In this document: positions 22,495-30,084 of the stretch, piece by piece
Layout of the letters: each line of letters begins with the position of its first letter
Numbering within the stretch: position 1 is the first letter of the stretch
IMG/VR virus record: IMGVR_UViG_3300023179_006341
Location: 1 to 64,000 of that record
Direction: 5' to 3' (one strand)
DNA from: a virus
DNA length: 64,000 nucleotides
The notes under the pieces: model-generated
Databases searched by the model: none
Told to the model about the DNA's origin: nothing
The model's input: only the letters and a program-made list of their open reading frames with translations
Program-made: the position numbers and the translations under genes

Positions 22495-23664
22495 ATGAAA
22501 ATCGCAATTATTGGTGCAGGTATAGCAGGAATATTACCTGCTTATTATTTGGCAAAACGTGGTCATGATATTACCATTTACGATCAAGAACATTATGCTG
22601 CTATGCGCACTAGTTATGCTAATGGTGGACAAATTAGTGTAAGCAATAGTGAAGTATGGACAACTTGGGCAAATGTTATAAAGGGTTTAAAATGGTTACT
22701 TAAAAAAGATGCACCATTATTAATTCGTCCCCAACTTGATTATGATCAACTTAAATGGATTGCTAAGTTTTTACACCATACTGCATCTAATGTATATCGC
22801 CAAAATACTATTGATACCATTACATTAGGCTTAGAAAGCAGAACTTTATATCAAGAAATTATTGATGAAGAAAACATAACTTTTGACCATAGTGCATGTG
22901 GTATTCTTCATATTTACAAAAGTGACAAATATTTTCAACCAACCTATGAGGTCAAAGAATTATATGAATCACATGGTTGTAGTTGGCAAATACTAGACAA
23001 TGAACAACAACTACTTGATATTGAACCCAACCTGAAATATTTTAAAAATTTAGTTGGTGGTGGATGGACAGCAGAAGATTGGGTGGGGGATATTCATAAA
23101 TTTTGTAATGAATTGTTAAAAGTATTAGTATCAAAATATTCAGCTTGCGTAAGTTTTAATAATGAAATAAATGATGCAAGACAATTAACAAGCATTCATG
23201 ATGCAGTAATTATTGCTGCGGGTGCAGAAACTACACATTTATCAAAATTATTGGGTGATAGTATTGATGTATACCCTGTAAAAGGTTATAGTATAACAAT
23301 TAATGATTGTCATATTGATGAATTACCCAAAGTAAGTTTACTCGATGATGAATCTAAAATTGTAACTTCAACATTAGGAAATAGGTTAAGAGTGGCAGGT
23401 ACAGCAGAATTGTGTGGGCACAATCGTGATATTACAAGAAGTAGAATTGAACCATTATTAAATTGGGTCAACGAAAATTTCCCACATCTTGATACTAGAA
23501 ATTATAGTAGTTGGGCATGTTTGCGTCCTATGACACCAAACATGATGCCTATTGTTTGTGAAAGTAAAGTAAAAAATATTTACTATCATACAGGACATGG
23601 GCATTTAGGATGGACAATTAGTCCTGCAACATCTAAAAAACTTGTTTCTTTGATTGAAAAATGA
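22495..23664 (+). CDS. dadA: D-amino acid dehydrogenase-like FAD oxidoreductase
   Basis: A 389-residue DAO-family flavoprotein. IAIIGAGIAGILPAYYL is the dinucleotide-binding GxGxxG at the N-terminus. RTSYANGGQISVSNSEVWT matches the DadA phrase TSxANxGQIS, and HTGHGHLGWTISPA matches the C-terminal TGHGTLGWT. DadA oxidises D-amino acids, mainly D-alanine, to keto acids and ammonia and feeds electrons to the respiratory chain. In a lytic phage it could recycle peptidoglycan D-Ala for carbon or reductant. Start ATG 22495 follows AAGGA; a TTG upstream is rejected. Gene symbol is by similarity. Confidence 0.82.
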   Translation: MKIAIIGAGIAGILPAYYLAKRGHDITIYDQEHYAAMRTSYANGGQISVSNSEVWTTWANVIKGLKWLLKKDAPLLIRPQLDYDQLKWIAKFLHHTASNVYRQNTIDTITLGLESRTLYQEIIDEENITFDHSACGILHIYKSDKYFQPTYEVKELYESHGCSWQILDNEQQLLDIEPNLKYFKNLVGGGWTAEDWVGDIHKFCNELLKVLVSKYSACVSFNNEINDARQLTSIHDAVIIAAGAETTHLSKLLGDSIDVYPVKGYSITINDCHIDELPKVSLLDDESKIVTSTLGNRLRVAGTAELCGHNRDITRSRIEPLLNWVNENFPHLDTRNYSSWACLRPMTPNMMPIVCESKVKNIYYHTGHGHLGWTISPATSKKLVSLIEK

Positions 23665-23933
23665 TAAATATGTATATGAGCGAAGAATACGACAAGTTTA
23701 AACATAGTCGTCGTAGGCAGCAAAAAGAAAACTATGTTCATAGACAAGCTGATATTTTAAAAGCATATCATCTTGAGCCAAAGAATGGTCAAGAGCATCG
23801 TTATGCAAAACATAGTTCAATGAACTGTGGTAATCCAAAGTGCATACTATGTTCTAATCCTAGAAAGATTTTTAATGAAAAAAAGATACAAGAGCAACGT
23901 CACGAACAGTCAAAATTATGGGATGAAGAGTAG
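23661..23933 (+). CDS. Small Cys/His-rich protein
   Basis: A 90-residue basic protein. HRYAKHSSMNCGNPKCILCSNPRK is a conserved zinc-binding-looking phrase found in small phage and bacterial proteins of unknown role. The first ATG overlaps the dadA stop; in-frame ATGs at 23670 and 23676 (MSEEYDKF) are equally plausible starts, and a GATAAATA octamer precedes them. It probably binds nucleic acid. Confidence 0.6.
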   Translation: MINMYMSEEYDKFKHSRRRQQKENYVHRQADILKAYHLEPKNGQEHRYAKHSSMNCGNPKCILCSNPRKIFNEKKIQEQRHEQSKLWDEE

Positions 23934-24002
23934 TATCTATAGTTATTACGTAGTAAACAAGTTTATTTTCAGATAATTTACATCATAAGTAAATATCTAC
24001 GC

Positions 24003-24023
24003 ACACATTTTAATGTGTTTTTT
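24003..24023 (+). terminator. Probable rho-independent terminator
   Basis: ACACAT pairs with ATGTGT across TTTA and is followed by a T run. The stem is short (6 bp), so it may be weak. It isolates the porin from the upstream operon. Confidence 0.5.
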
Positions 24024-24044
24024 AATTTCTAAGAGGAAAGAAGC

Positions 24045-25064
24045 ATGAAGAAACTTTTATTTGCAACATTATTTGCAACAGCGACAGGGGTAGCAACTGC
24101 ACAAACATCGATTTATGGTTTAGCAGATGCTTTCTACGGTCACTCATCAGGTAAGCAATCTGTAAATCGTGTTGAATCAGGTGGTATGACTACTAGTTAT
24201 ATTGGTATTCGTTCTACTGAAAAACTAGGTGATGTTACAGCATCAGCGGTACTTGAAACATTTTTACGTCCTGACACAGCAGCAAATGGTCGTTTTAATG
24301 GTGATACATTTTATGCACGTAACGCATATGTTAGCTTAGCTAATAAAGCAGGTGAAGTACAAGTTGGTCGTGTAACAACACCAATGTTTATTTCAACCAT
24401 TGCTTTTAATGCGTTAGCTGATAGTTTTGTATTCAGCCCAATGGTTACTGCACGTTATGGTGTTAATAACTTTAACTTAGGTGGGGGTGGTTCAGACACA
24501 GGTTGGAGCAATAGTGTATTAGTTAAAACTAATGCAGGACCTTTAGCGGTAACAGGTGTTTACAGTGCAGGAGTAGCCGATGATGCTGCAGGTACAAAGC
24601 AAGCAGGTAAAAGTGTTGGTGCTATGTATTTTGCAGGACCTGTTGGTTTAACTGCAACATGGCAAGATGTTGAGCAAGGTGCAGGTAAGCCAAGCATGGT
24701 ATCAACGATTGTTGGTGGTTCAGTTGACATGAAAGTAGCAAAGTTTTTTGCACAATGGAATCGTGTTGAGCACAGTGATGCAGTAACTAAAGAAGACAAA
24801 GGTTATAGCATTGGAGCAACTATGCCATTAGGTGGTGGCAACACTGCTATGGTAAGTTATGCTAAGCATGATCATTCATTTGTTAATCGTAAATCAGCAG
24901 AGACAGCATCATGGGCAGTTGGAGTGTCACATGCTTTAAGCAAGCGTACAGACTTGTATGCAGCAGTGCGTGATACAAACTATACTAATGATGGTATTAA
25001 CCGTACAAATGCATCATGGACAGATAGTCGTGTAACAGGTGTTGGTGTACGTCACCGTTTCTAA
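24045..25064 (+). CDS. Outer-membrane porin (Burkholderiales type)
   Basis: A 339-residue general porin with signal peptide MKKLLFATLFATATGVATA, then QTSIYGLADAFYGH, the standard opening of trimeric betaproteobacterial porins. GGMTTSYIGIRSTEKLGD and ARNAYVSLANKAGEVQVGR are typical strand and turn phrases. The protein ends in Phe (GVGVRHRF), the outer-membrane assembly signal. It appears full length and intact. A phage porin could replace the host receptor or alter permeability, as the porin of lambdoid phage PA-2 does. It lies next to adhesin genes on the other strand. RBS GAGGA precedes the start and a terminator follows. Confidence 0.92.
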   Translation: MKKLLFATLFATATGVATAQTSIYGLADAFYGHSSGKQSVNRVESGGMTTSYIGIRSTEKLGDVTASAVLETFLRPDTAANGRFNGDTFYARNAYVSLANKAGEVQVGRVTTPMFISTIAFNALADSFVFSPMVTARYGVNNFNLGGGGSDTGWSNSVLVKTNAGPLAVTGVYSAGVADDAAGTKQAGKSVGAMYFAGPVGLTATWQDVEQGAGKPSMVSTIVGGSVDMKVAKFFAQWNRVEHSDAVTKEDKGYSIGATMPLGGGNTAMVSYAKHDHSFVNRKSAETASWAVGVSHALSKRTDLYAAVRDTNYTNDGINRTNASWTDSRVTGVGVRHRF

Positions 25065-25086
25065 TTTATAAAACCTAGAAACAATT

Positions 25087-25110
25087 AAGGGAGCATAGTG
25101 CTCCCTTTTT
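25087..25110 (+). terminator. Rho-independent terminator after the porin
   Basis: AAGGGAGCA pairs with TGCTCCCTT across TAG, followed by Ts. It sits between the porin and the convergent lectin gene. Confidence 0.88.
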
Positions 25111-25111
25111 A

Positions 25112-26449
25112 TTATGGATTAAATCTACTTTGGAAAGCGTTATAATTTTGTGCAACTTCATTTCCATTTAGTATAGAACTATACATTCTAGCAGCATTTA
25201 TTCTCCCGTTTAAAAAATTTTCAGGTACGCTATAAATTGCACCAATATTTAATTGCCCTGTACCACCATACGGACCCTGTGTTGCCTGATTTTGTAAAAC
25301 ACCGTTTGCATAAAATTGTTTTCTATATGTGGTATGATTATATGTAAACACAAATTGATACCATGTGTTTAAAGTTAACACGTAAGCTGTATCCATATCA
25401 TTAGCAAAAAATGAAAAACTTATATACCGAGTAGGTCCAAAGTACAGTATCTGAAATCCATTGTTGTTGGTTAATGGACCCTGACCAAAATAGCCACTAC
25501 CGTTTGCGGAAGTATAAACCCATATTTCTAAACTCCAATTTCTTAGTAAGTTTAAACTACCCATGTTAACGTATTGATTGCTACCATTAAAGGTAAAATA
25601 TGAGGTTGCTCCTGAACTAGTAAATGTAGGTGAATTTACTAATGTACCATTACTTGTGCCCGTTAAGTCTGTCCAAGTAGTTCCTGAGCCTCCATAACTT
25701 GTACTAATACCTGCGTCCAAGTTAAATAATAAATTACTTGTTACAATATTAGTATATCTACTCTGTAAAGCTGCATAATTTTGTGCAACTTCAGGTGCAG
25801 TTAAAACTGTGCTATACATTCTAGCAGCAGCTATTCTTCCATTGATAGGAGTACTAGCCGAACTGTACGTACCGCCTATGTTAAATTGTCCTGACCCACC
25901 ATATGCAGCACCTGTATTACTATTTTGGAAAACACCATTTGCATAAAATTGTTTTAAATATGTACTATGGCTATATGTAAAAACAAATTGATACCATGTG
26001 TTATAAGTTAATACATATGAGGTATCCAAGTCATTGGCATACATACCAAAAATAATATATCGTCCACCTGATGCTAGATATAAAATATGTAGTCCAACGT
26101 TTGTTGATGTTGTACCTTGCCCAAAAAACCCACTATTGTCTGCTGTAACCCAAGCCCATAGTTCTAACGTCCAAGTACGCTGTAAGTTTAAACTACCCAT
26201 GTTAACGTATTGATTGCTACCATTAAAGGTGAAGTAAGAACTTACTCCTGCATTAGTAAATGTGGGTGTATTGACTAATGTGCCATTACTCGTGCCTGTC
26301 AAATCTGTCCAAGTACTACCTGTACCTGAATAGCTTGCTTTGTTACCTGCGTCTAAATTAAATAGCAAATTACTTGTGACAGGCGAAATAATACTTCTAA
26401 AATTAATGCCACTGCCAAAAGAAATGCCTGGACTAACTGTAAAACCCAT
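25112..26449 (-). CDS. Adhesin with two LamG-like lectin domains
   Basis: A 445-residue protein. After a short head (PGISFGSGINF), two tandem concanavalin-A/LamG-type domains begin SNLLFNLDAG and share TWTDLTGTSNGTLVN, YFTFNGSNQYVNMGSLNL and AARMYSS. They are nearly parallel copies with a 49-bp exact DNA repeat. Such domains bind carbohydrates, and in T4-like phages they appear in tail adhesins or decoration proteins. Last of four minus-strand genes with related heads. It faces the porin gene tail to tail. Confidence 0.7.
   Translation of the reverse strand: MGFTVSPGISFGSGINFRSIISPVTSNLLFNLDAGNKASYSGTGSTWTDLTGTSNGTLVNTPTFTNAGVSSYFTFNGSNQYVNMGSLNLQRTWTLELWAWVTADNSGFFGQGTTSTNVGLHILYLASGGRYIIFGMYANDLDTSYVLTYNTWYQFVFTYSHSTYLKQFYANGVFQNSNTGAAYGGSGQFNIGGTYSSASTPINGRIAAARMYSTVLTAPEVAQNYAALQSRYTNIVTSNLLFNLDAGISTSYGGSGTTWTDLTGTSNGTLVNSPTFTSSGATSYFTFNGSNQYVNMGSLNLLRNWSLEIWVYTSANGSGYFGQGPLTNNNGFQILYFGPTRYISFSFFANDMDTAYVLTLNTWYQFVFTYNHTTYRKQFYANGVLQNQATQGPYGGTGQLNIGAIYSVPENFLNGRINAARMYSSILNGNEVAQNYNAFQSRFNP
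25546..25594. repeat. 49-bp repeat in lectin gene, copy 1
   Basis: Identical to 26182-26230. It encodes the FNGSNQYVNMGSLNL region in each lectin domain, a sign of recent domain duplication or gene conversion. Confidence 0.85.
26182..26230. repeat. 49-bp repeat in lectin gene, copy 2
   Basis: Identical to 25546-25594, in the N-terminal lectin domain of the same gene. Confidence 0.85.
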
Positions 26450-26451
26450 AA

Positions 26452-27210
26452 TTAATTTCCAAAATATGATTTATAATAATTATAATTACTTAAGCATTCA
26501 CTATCGGTTAAATATTTGTTATACATCATAAAAACAGAAATATCACCCCAATATTGTGAAGCACTTGATGGGTCAGTGTTTCCTTCATGATACGCACCAA
26601 TTGAACCAAAACCTCTATCAAAATTTGCTGATCCGCTTGCAATACTGCCTCTGATGGTGCCTGGGGTATCGTTGTAGGAAATTTGGTAATATGGATCAAA
26701 ATTTTGCCAACGCCAAAATATTACAACCCAATTTGAAGTACCCCAATTTGGCAATTGATATTGATAAAATCCACTTCCTAAAAAACCTGCCCCATCATTA
26801 TCATACATGCCTATTTGATATCCAGCATATTCAATAATTACGTGATGATCGTTAACATAAGATCTTGTTAAGGTTCTCCAATTAGAGGTATCTGCGCTTA
26901 CTCTTGTCCATACACAAAACGTTACTCCTGATGCACTACTAATTGATATATCTGATCCATTTTTGGCACAGCCGTAGCTACCATTAAAATCCATGTATTT
27001 TACTGCACCCGCTGCATTATAAGCTGATGCAAGTATATTAAAATTATTTCCGTTCCCACTTCTGTCATACCAAATTGTTCCTGAACCACTATAACTAGCA
27101 GAATTAGTGGCATCAAGCCAAAGAACTAAATTTGATGGAGCAGCAATTGCATATGAAAATATACCAAGACCCCCTCTAAGGGTTACACCTGTTCCAATAA
27201 TTGAACCCAC
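26452..27210 (-). CDS. Adhesin with one LamG-like lectin domain
   Basis: A 252-residue protein. The head MGSIIGTGVTLRGGLGIFSY is followed by one LamG-like domain (NLVLWLDATNSASYSGSGTIWYDRSGNG through YNKYLTDSEC). It ends two bases before the two-domain adhesin starts, so they are co-transcribed. Likely a tail receptor-binding or decoration protein that recognises a surface glycan. Ligand unknown. Confidence 0.65.
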   Translation of the reverse strand: MGSIIGTGVTLRGGLGIFSYAIAAPSNLVLWLDATNSASYSGSGTIWYDRSGNGNNFNILASAYNAAGAVKYMDFNGSYGCAKNGSDISISSASGVTFCVWTRVSADTSNWRTLTRSYVNDHHVIIEYAGYQIGMYDNDGAGFLGSGFYQYQLPNWGTSNWVVIFWRWQNFDPYYQISYNDTPGTIRGSIASGSANFDRGFGSIGAYHEGNTDPSSASQYWGDISVFMMYNKYLTDSECLSNYNYYKSYFGN

Positions 27211-27280
27211 TTTTAGTTTCTCCTGATTTGTATTTAACTATTTTTAAACTCTTACTTTTTAATGATAGCAATTTACATGT

Positions 27281-27817
27281 TTAATTTAATCCACTTCCAC
27301 GATATCGTATAAAACTATCAATGCTTGTTGTATATGAAAAATCAGAGGTAGCTACCCCAAAAGCAAAATCCCAAGGACCATCGAAATTTCCAAACTGTAT
27401 TCTCAATGCAGTATATGTGCCTTTATACATGTATATTGAATTGGATATTGCACGTGACGCATGTCTGCCACCATTGTTTATAAAAGCATTACCTGTTGTA
27501 AAATTAATTGTCGCCTCAGGCCCTAACCATAGATAACTAGCATCATCTGAAGTTAACGTAAAAGTATATGTATTGCTTTTTGTCGCATACCAATATCCTA
27601 ACCACTGTACACTAAAATCTCCCGTTCTAAATAAGTCATTTGGAAATATTGGGCTAGTATTTGTGTTGGTTGGTACTGATACTGTAGCGGTAGCAAACCA
27701 ATTAGGATCATCTCCAAAATAATTGTTATACTCTGTTCGTCTTAATCCAACTCCTGTCATAGCAGGAAAATCAATAGTCACTCCGCTTACACTAACTCCA
27801 CCGAAAAAACCTGGCAT
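27281..27817 (-). CDS. PA14/GLEYA-like adhesin
   Basis: A 178-residue protein beginning MPGFFGGVSVSGVTIDFPAMTG; an upstream in-frame ATG at 27871 gives an implausible leader. FSVQWLGYWYATKSNTYTFTLTSDDASYLWLG is a PA14/GLEYA phrase, with the DD pair that coordinates Ca2+ and sugar in lectins of this fold. Probably a carbohydrate-binding tail adhesin. Paralogue of the next gene on the strand (27914). Confidence 0.65.
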   Translation of the reverse strand: MPGFFGGVSVSGVTIDFPAMTGVGLRRTEYNNYFGDDPNWFATATVSVPTNTNTSPIFPNDLFRTGDFSVQWLGYWYATKSNTYTFTLTSDDASYLWLGPEATINFTTGNAFINNGGRHASRAISNSIYMYKGTYTALRIQFGNFDGPWDFAFGVATSDFSYTTSIDSFIRYRGSGLN

Positions 27818-27913
27818 TTTTATATTATCCTCATTTAATATTGTAAAACTATATTGGCAAATAAAAAGCAATTAAAATCATAATTTTTTGTATTAAGTAA
27901 ACCAAAAATATAT

Positions 27914-28432
27914 TTACCCCATCCCATTTCCATACCAAATTAGGTCAGTAAAGTAAATGGTTGCTGAGGTGCCTGGACGGTACCATTTCCAATAAAACTC
28001 TCCTGTGCCTGTATAATTTCCCCATTGAAGTCGTACAGGATAGTAAAAATTTGCTGCAAGGGCTATACTTGCCTCAACTGTTTGCGTTGCGTGTAAACCT
28101 CCATTATTGATTAATGAATTACCTGTTGTAAAACCTCTTACAGCATTGTCACCTATCCACATATAACTAGCATCATCTGAAATTGTTTGAAAAGTATATG
28201 TGGCAGTAACAAGTGGCTTAAACCAACCCAACCATTGATACGAAATACCTTCAGTTGTTGTCCCTGATAGATAAGGGTATACTGTATATACTCCTGTAGG
28301 TGTATTTGATGCAAAGTAATTTACGTTATCAGAAAAATAACCATTGTATATCGAAAGTCTTAAACCTTGGTCTGTTATAGCAGGAAAATCTATGGTAATA
28401 TTTTCTAATGAAAAACCTGTTGCTAATTGCAT
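27914..28432 (-). CDS. PA14/GLEYA-like adhesin
   Basis: A 172-residue protein. Head MQLATGFSLENITIDFPAITDQGLR parallels the 27281 protein. ISYQWLGWFKPLVTATYTFQT and SDDASYMWIGDNA form the PA14/GLEYA core with its DD pair, and NNGGLHATQTVEASIALAA follows as in its paralogue. First gene of the minus-strand adhesin block. Likely binds a surface glycan. Confidence 0.65.
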   Translation of the reverse strand: MQLATGFSLENITIDFPAITDQGLRLSIYNGYFSDNVNYFASNTPTGVYTVYPYLSGTTTEGISYQWLGWFKPLVTATYTFQTISDDASYMWIGDNAVRGFTTGNSLINNGGLHATQTVEASIALAANFYYPVRLQWGNYTGTGEFYWKWYRPGTSATIYFTDLIWYGNGMG

Positions 28433-28476
28433 AATTACATCCTTATATACTATTTAACAATTTAATTTAAAATAAA

Positions 28477-28758
28477 ATGCTTTTTAAAATAAGTAATACT
28501 ATGATACAAAGCACCTATGAATGGGCAGATAAAAGACATGATTTTTTAACGCAAATAAGAAATTTAAATCGTTATTATGCTGATGCGCACGTTTTGTTAA
28601 AAAATATAGATAAACTTGTACGTGAACTAACCATACTAAATGTTGAATACCGTAATCGAGTTACCCCCACTATTAAACAAAAAGAAAAACTGTCGGAAAT
28701 AAACAACGCTATTGATATCTTGGAAAAATGGTTACTTGTCATCACCTTAACCGAATAA
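28477..28758 (+). CDS. Hypothetical helical protein
   Basis: A 93-residue, Lys/Arg/Asn-rich, probably all-helical protein (LLKNIDKLVRELTILNVEYRNRV). The start may be 28477 or the ATG at 28501 (MIQSTYEWADKRHDF), as neither has a clear Shine-Dalgarno. It stands alone between the divergent adhesin block and the AAA promoter. No family recognised. Confidence 0.45.
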   Translation: MLFKISNTMIQSTYEWADKRHDFLTQIRNLNRYYADAHVLLKNIDKLVRELTILNVEYRNRVTPTIKQKEKLSEINNAIDILEKWLLVITLTE

Positions 28759-28764
28759 AACCTC

Positions 28765-28793
28765 TTGACAATGGTAGGAATTAGCGTTAATAT
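28765..28793 (+). promoter_or_regulatory. Sigma70-type promoter for the AAA ATPase gene
   Basis: TTGACA, a 17-base spacer, then TAATAT. The start codon is 50 bases downstream with an AAAAGGA ribosome site. Host RNA polymerase should recognise it early. Confidence 0.8.
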
Positions 28794-28843
28794 ACGCTTA
28801 TTGCTTAGGGCAATACACAAGTCAACTTCAAAAGGATTTTGCA

Positions 28844-29998
28844 ATGTCAAAGATTGATACTAGTTTTAGCTTTACGCTTGATGAAGCAGAGGATGCTCTA
28901 CATAGCCTTATCAAGACCAAACTTTCTATGTTTCTATGGGGTCCACCAGGGATCGGTAAATCTGACCTCATTCGTTCTATCGCACGTAAAAATGCTTGGG
29001 CAGTACGTGAAGTGCGCCTTGGTCAAATCGACCCTACAGATATCAAAGGAATTCCATTCTTTAACTCTGATAAGTCATATTATGCGTTTAATGAGCACAC
29101 TAAAGAGTTTGAAGAAACCAAAGGTACTCTAGATTGGGCACCACCATCAGAATTTCCTGATGCCAAATTTGCTGAACAATATGAGCAAGTTATTCTATTT
29201 CTTGATGAAATGAATGTTGCTGCCCCCACTGTTCAAGCTGCTGCTTATCAACTTGTTCTTGATCGTCGTGTTGGTAAATATAAAGTTCCTGAGAACGTAA
29301 TTATCGTTGCTGCAGGTAACCGTGATAGTGATAAAGGTGTAACTTATCGTATGCCATCACCACTATCTAACCGTTTTATCCATATGGATATTCGCCCTGA
29401 TTTCAACGTATGGCAAAATTGGGCAGTACAAAACAATATACACAAAGATGTAGTGGGTTACTTGTCATTCGCTAAAAATGACTTGTATGATTTTGATGGT
29501 CGCAGTAGTGGACACGCATTTGCTACACCACGTAGTTGGTCAGCAGTAAGTAAAATTCTAGAGGATGCACCAACCATTCCAAGTGAATTGTTAACTAAAA
29601 TTATCGCAGGTACTGTTGGTGATGGTCTTTCAGTCAAGTTTATGGCGCACCGTAAGCTTGTTGACAAAATGCCTGATCCTATGGACATTCTACAGGGTAA
29701 AGTCACTGAGCTTGCAGTAAAAGAAGTTAGTGCTATGTACTCACTTACTGTAAGTATGTGCTACGAATTAAAAGACATGAGCGATAGCAAAAAAGTAGAA
29801 GGTAAGAAATTTCACGAAATGTGCGACAATTTCTTCAAATTTATGATGGAAAATTTTGAAACTGAGTTGGTTATTATGGGTGCAAGAATTGCCCTGAAAA
29901 CCTACAAATTGAATATTGATCCTACACAGTTGAAAACTTTGACTGATTTCCATAAGAAGTATGGTAAGTACATTAAGGAAGCCATTAACACTAAGTAA
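28844..29998 (+). CDS. MoxR-type AAA+ ATPase
   Basis: A 384-residue protein. Walker A GPPGIGKS is at residues 33-40, Walker B VILFLDEMN with Asp121-Glu122, and AAGNRDSDKG is sensor 1. This matches MoxR-like AAA+ chaperones that usually pair with a VWA-domain protein. The next gene is such a partner, so together they likely form an ATP-driven machine that remodels or activates a protein complex. It has its own sigma70-type promoter, implying early expression. Target unknown. Confidence 0.85.
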   Translation: MSKIDTSFSFTLDEAEDALHSLIKTKLSMFLWGPPGIGKSDLIRSIARKNAWAVREVRLGQIDPTDIKGIPFFNSDKSYYAFNEHTKEFEETKGTLDWAPPSEFPDAKFAEQYEQVILFLDEMNVAAPTVQAAAYQLVLDRRVGKYKVPENVIIVAAGNRDSDKGVTYRMPSPLSNRFIHMDIRPDFNVWQNWAVQNNIHKDVVGYLSFAKNDLYDFDGRSSGHAFATPRSWSAVSKILEDAPTIPSELLTKIIAGTVGDGLSVKFMAHRKLVDKMPDPMDILQGKVTELAVKEVSAMYSLTVSMCYELKDMSDSKKVEGKKFHEMCDNFFKFMMENFETELVIMGARIALKTYKLNIDPTQLKTLTDFHKKYGKYIKEAINTK

Positions 29999-30008
29999 AA
30001 TGTAGGAA

Positions 30009-30031
30009 AAGTGGGGTGAAATTCCCCACTT
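30009..30031 (+). other. Stable hairpin without T tract
   Basis: AAGTGGGG pairs with CCCCACTT across a 7-base loop, just after the ATPase gene. It lacks a T run, and its last bases overlap the -35 of the next promoter. It could protect the upstream mRNA end or act as a weak terminator. Confidence 0.5.
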
Positions 30032-30058
30032 GATTAAAAATAGTTATTGTGTTATCAT
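30030..30058 (+). promoter_or_regulatory. Sigma70-type promoter for the VWA gene
   Basis: TTGATT, 17 bases, TATCAT. The ATG at 30085 follows AAAGGAAAG. Confidence 0.6.
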
Positions 30059-30084
30059 GATGCTATTATATCAAAGGAAAGTTT

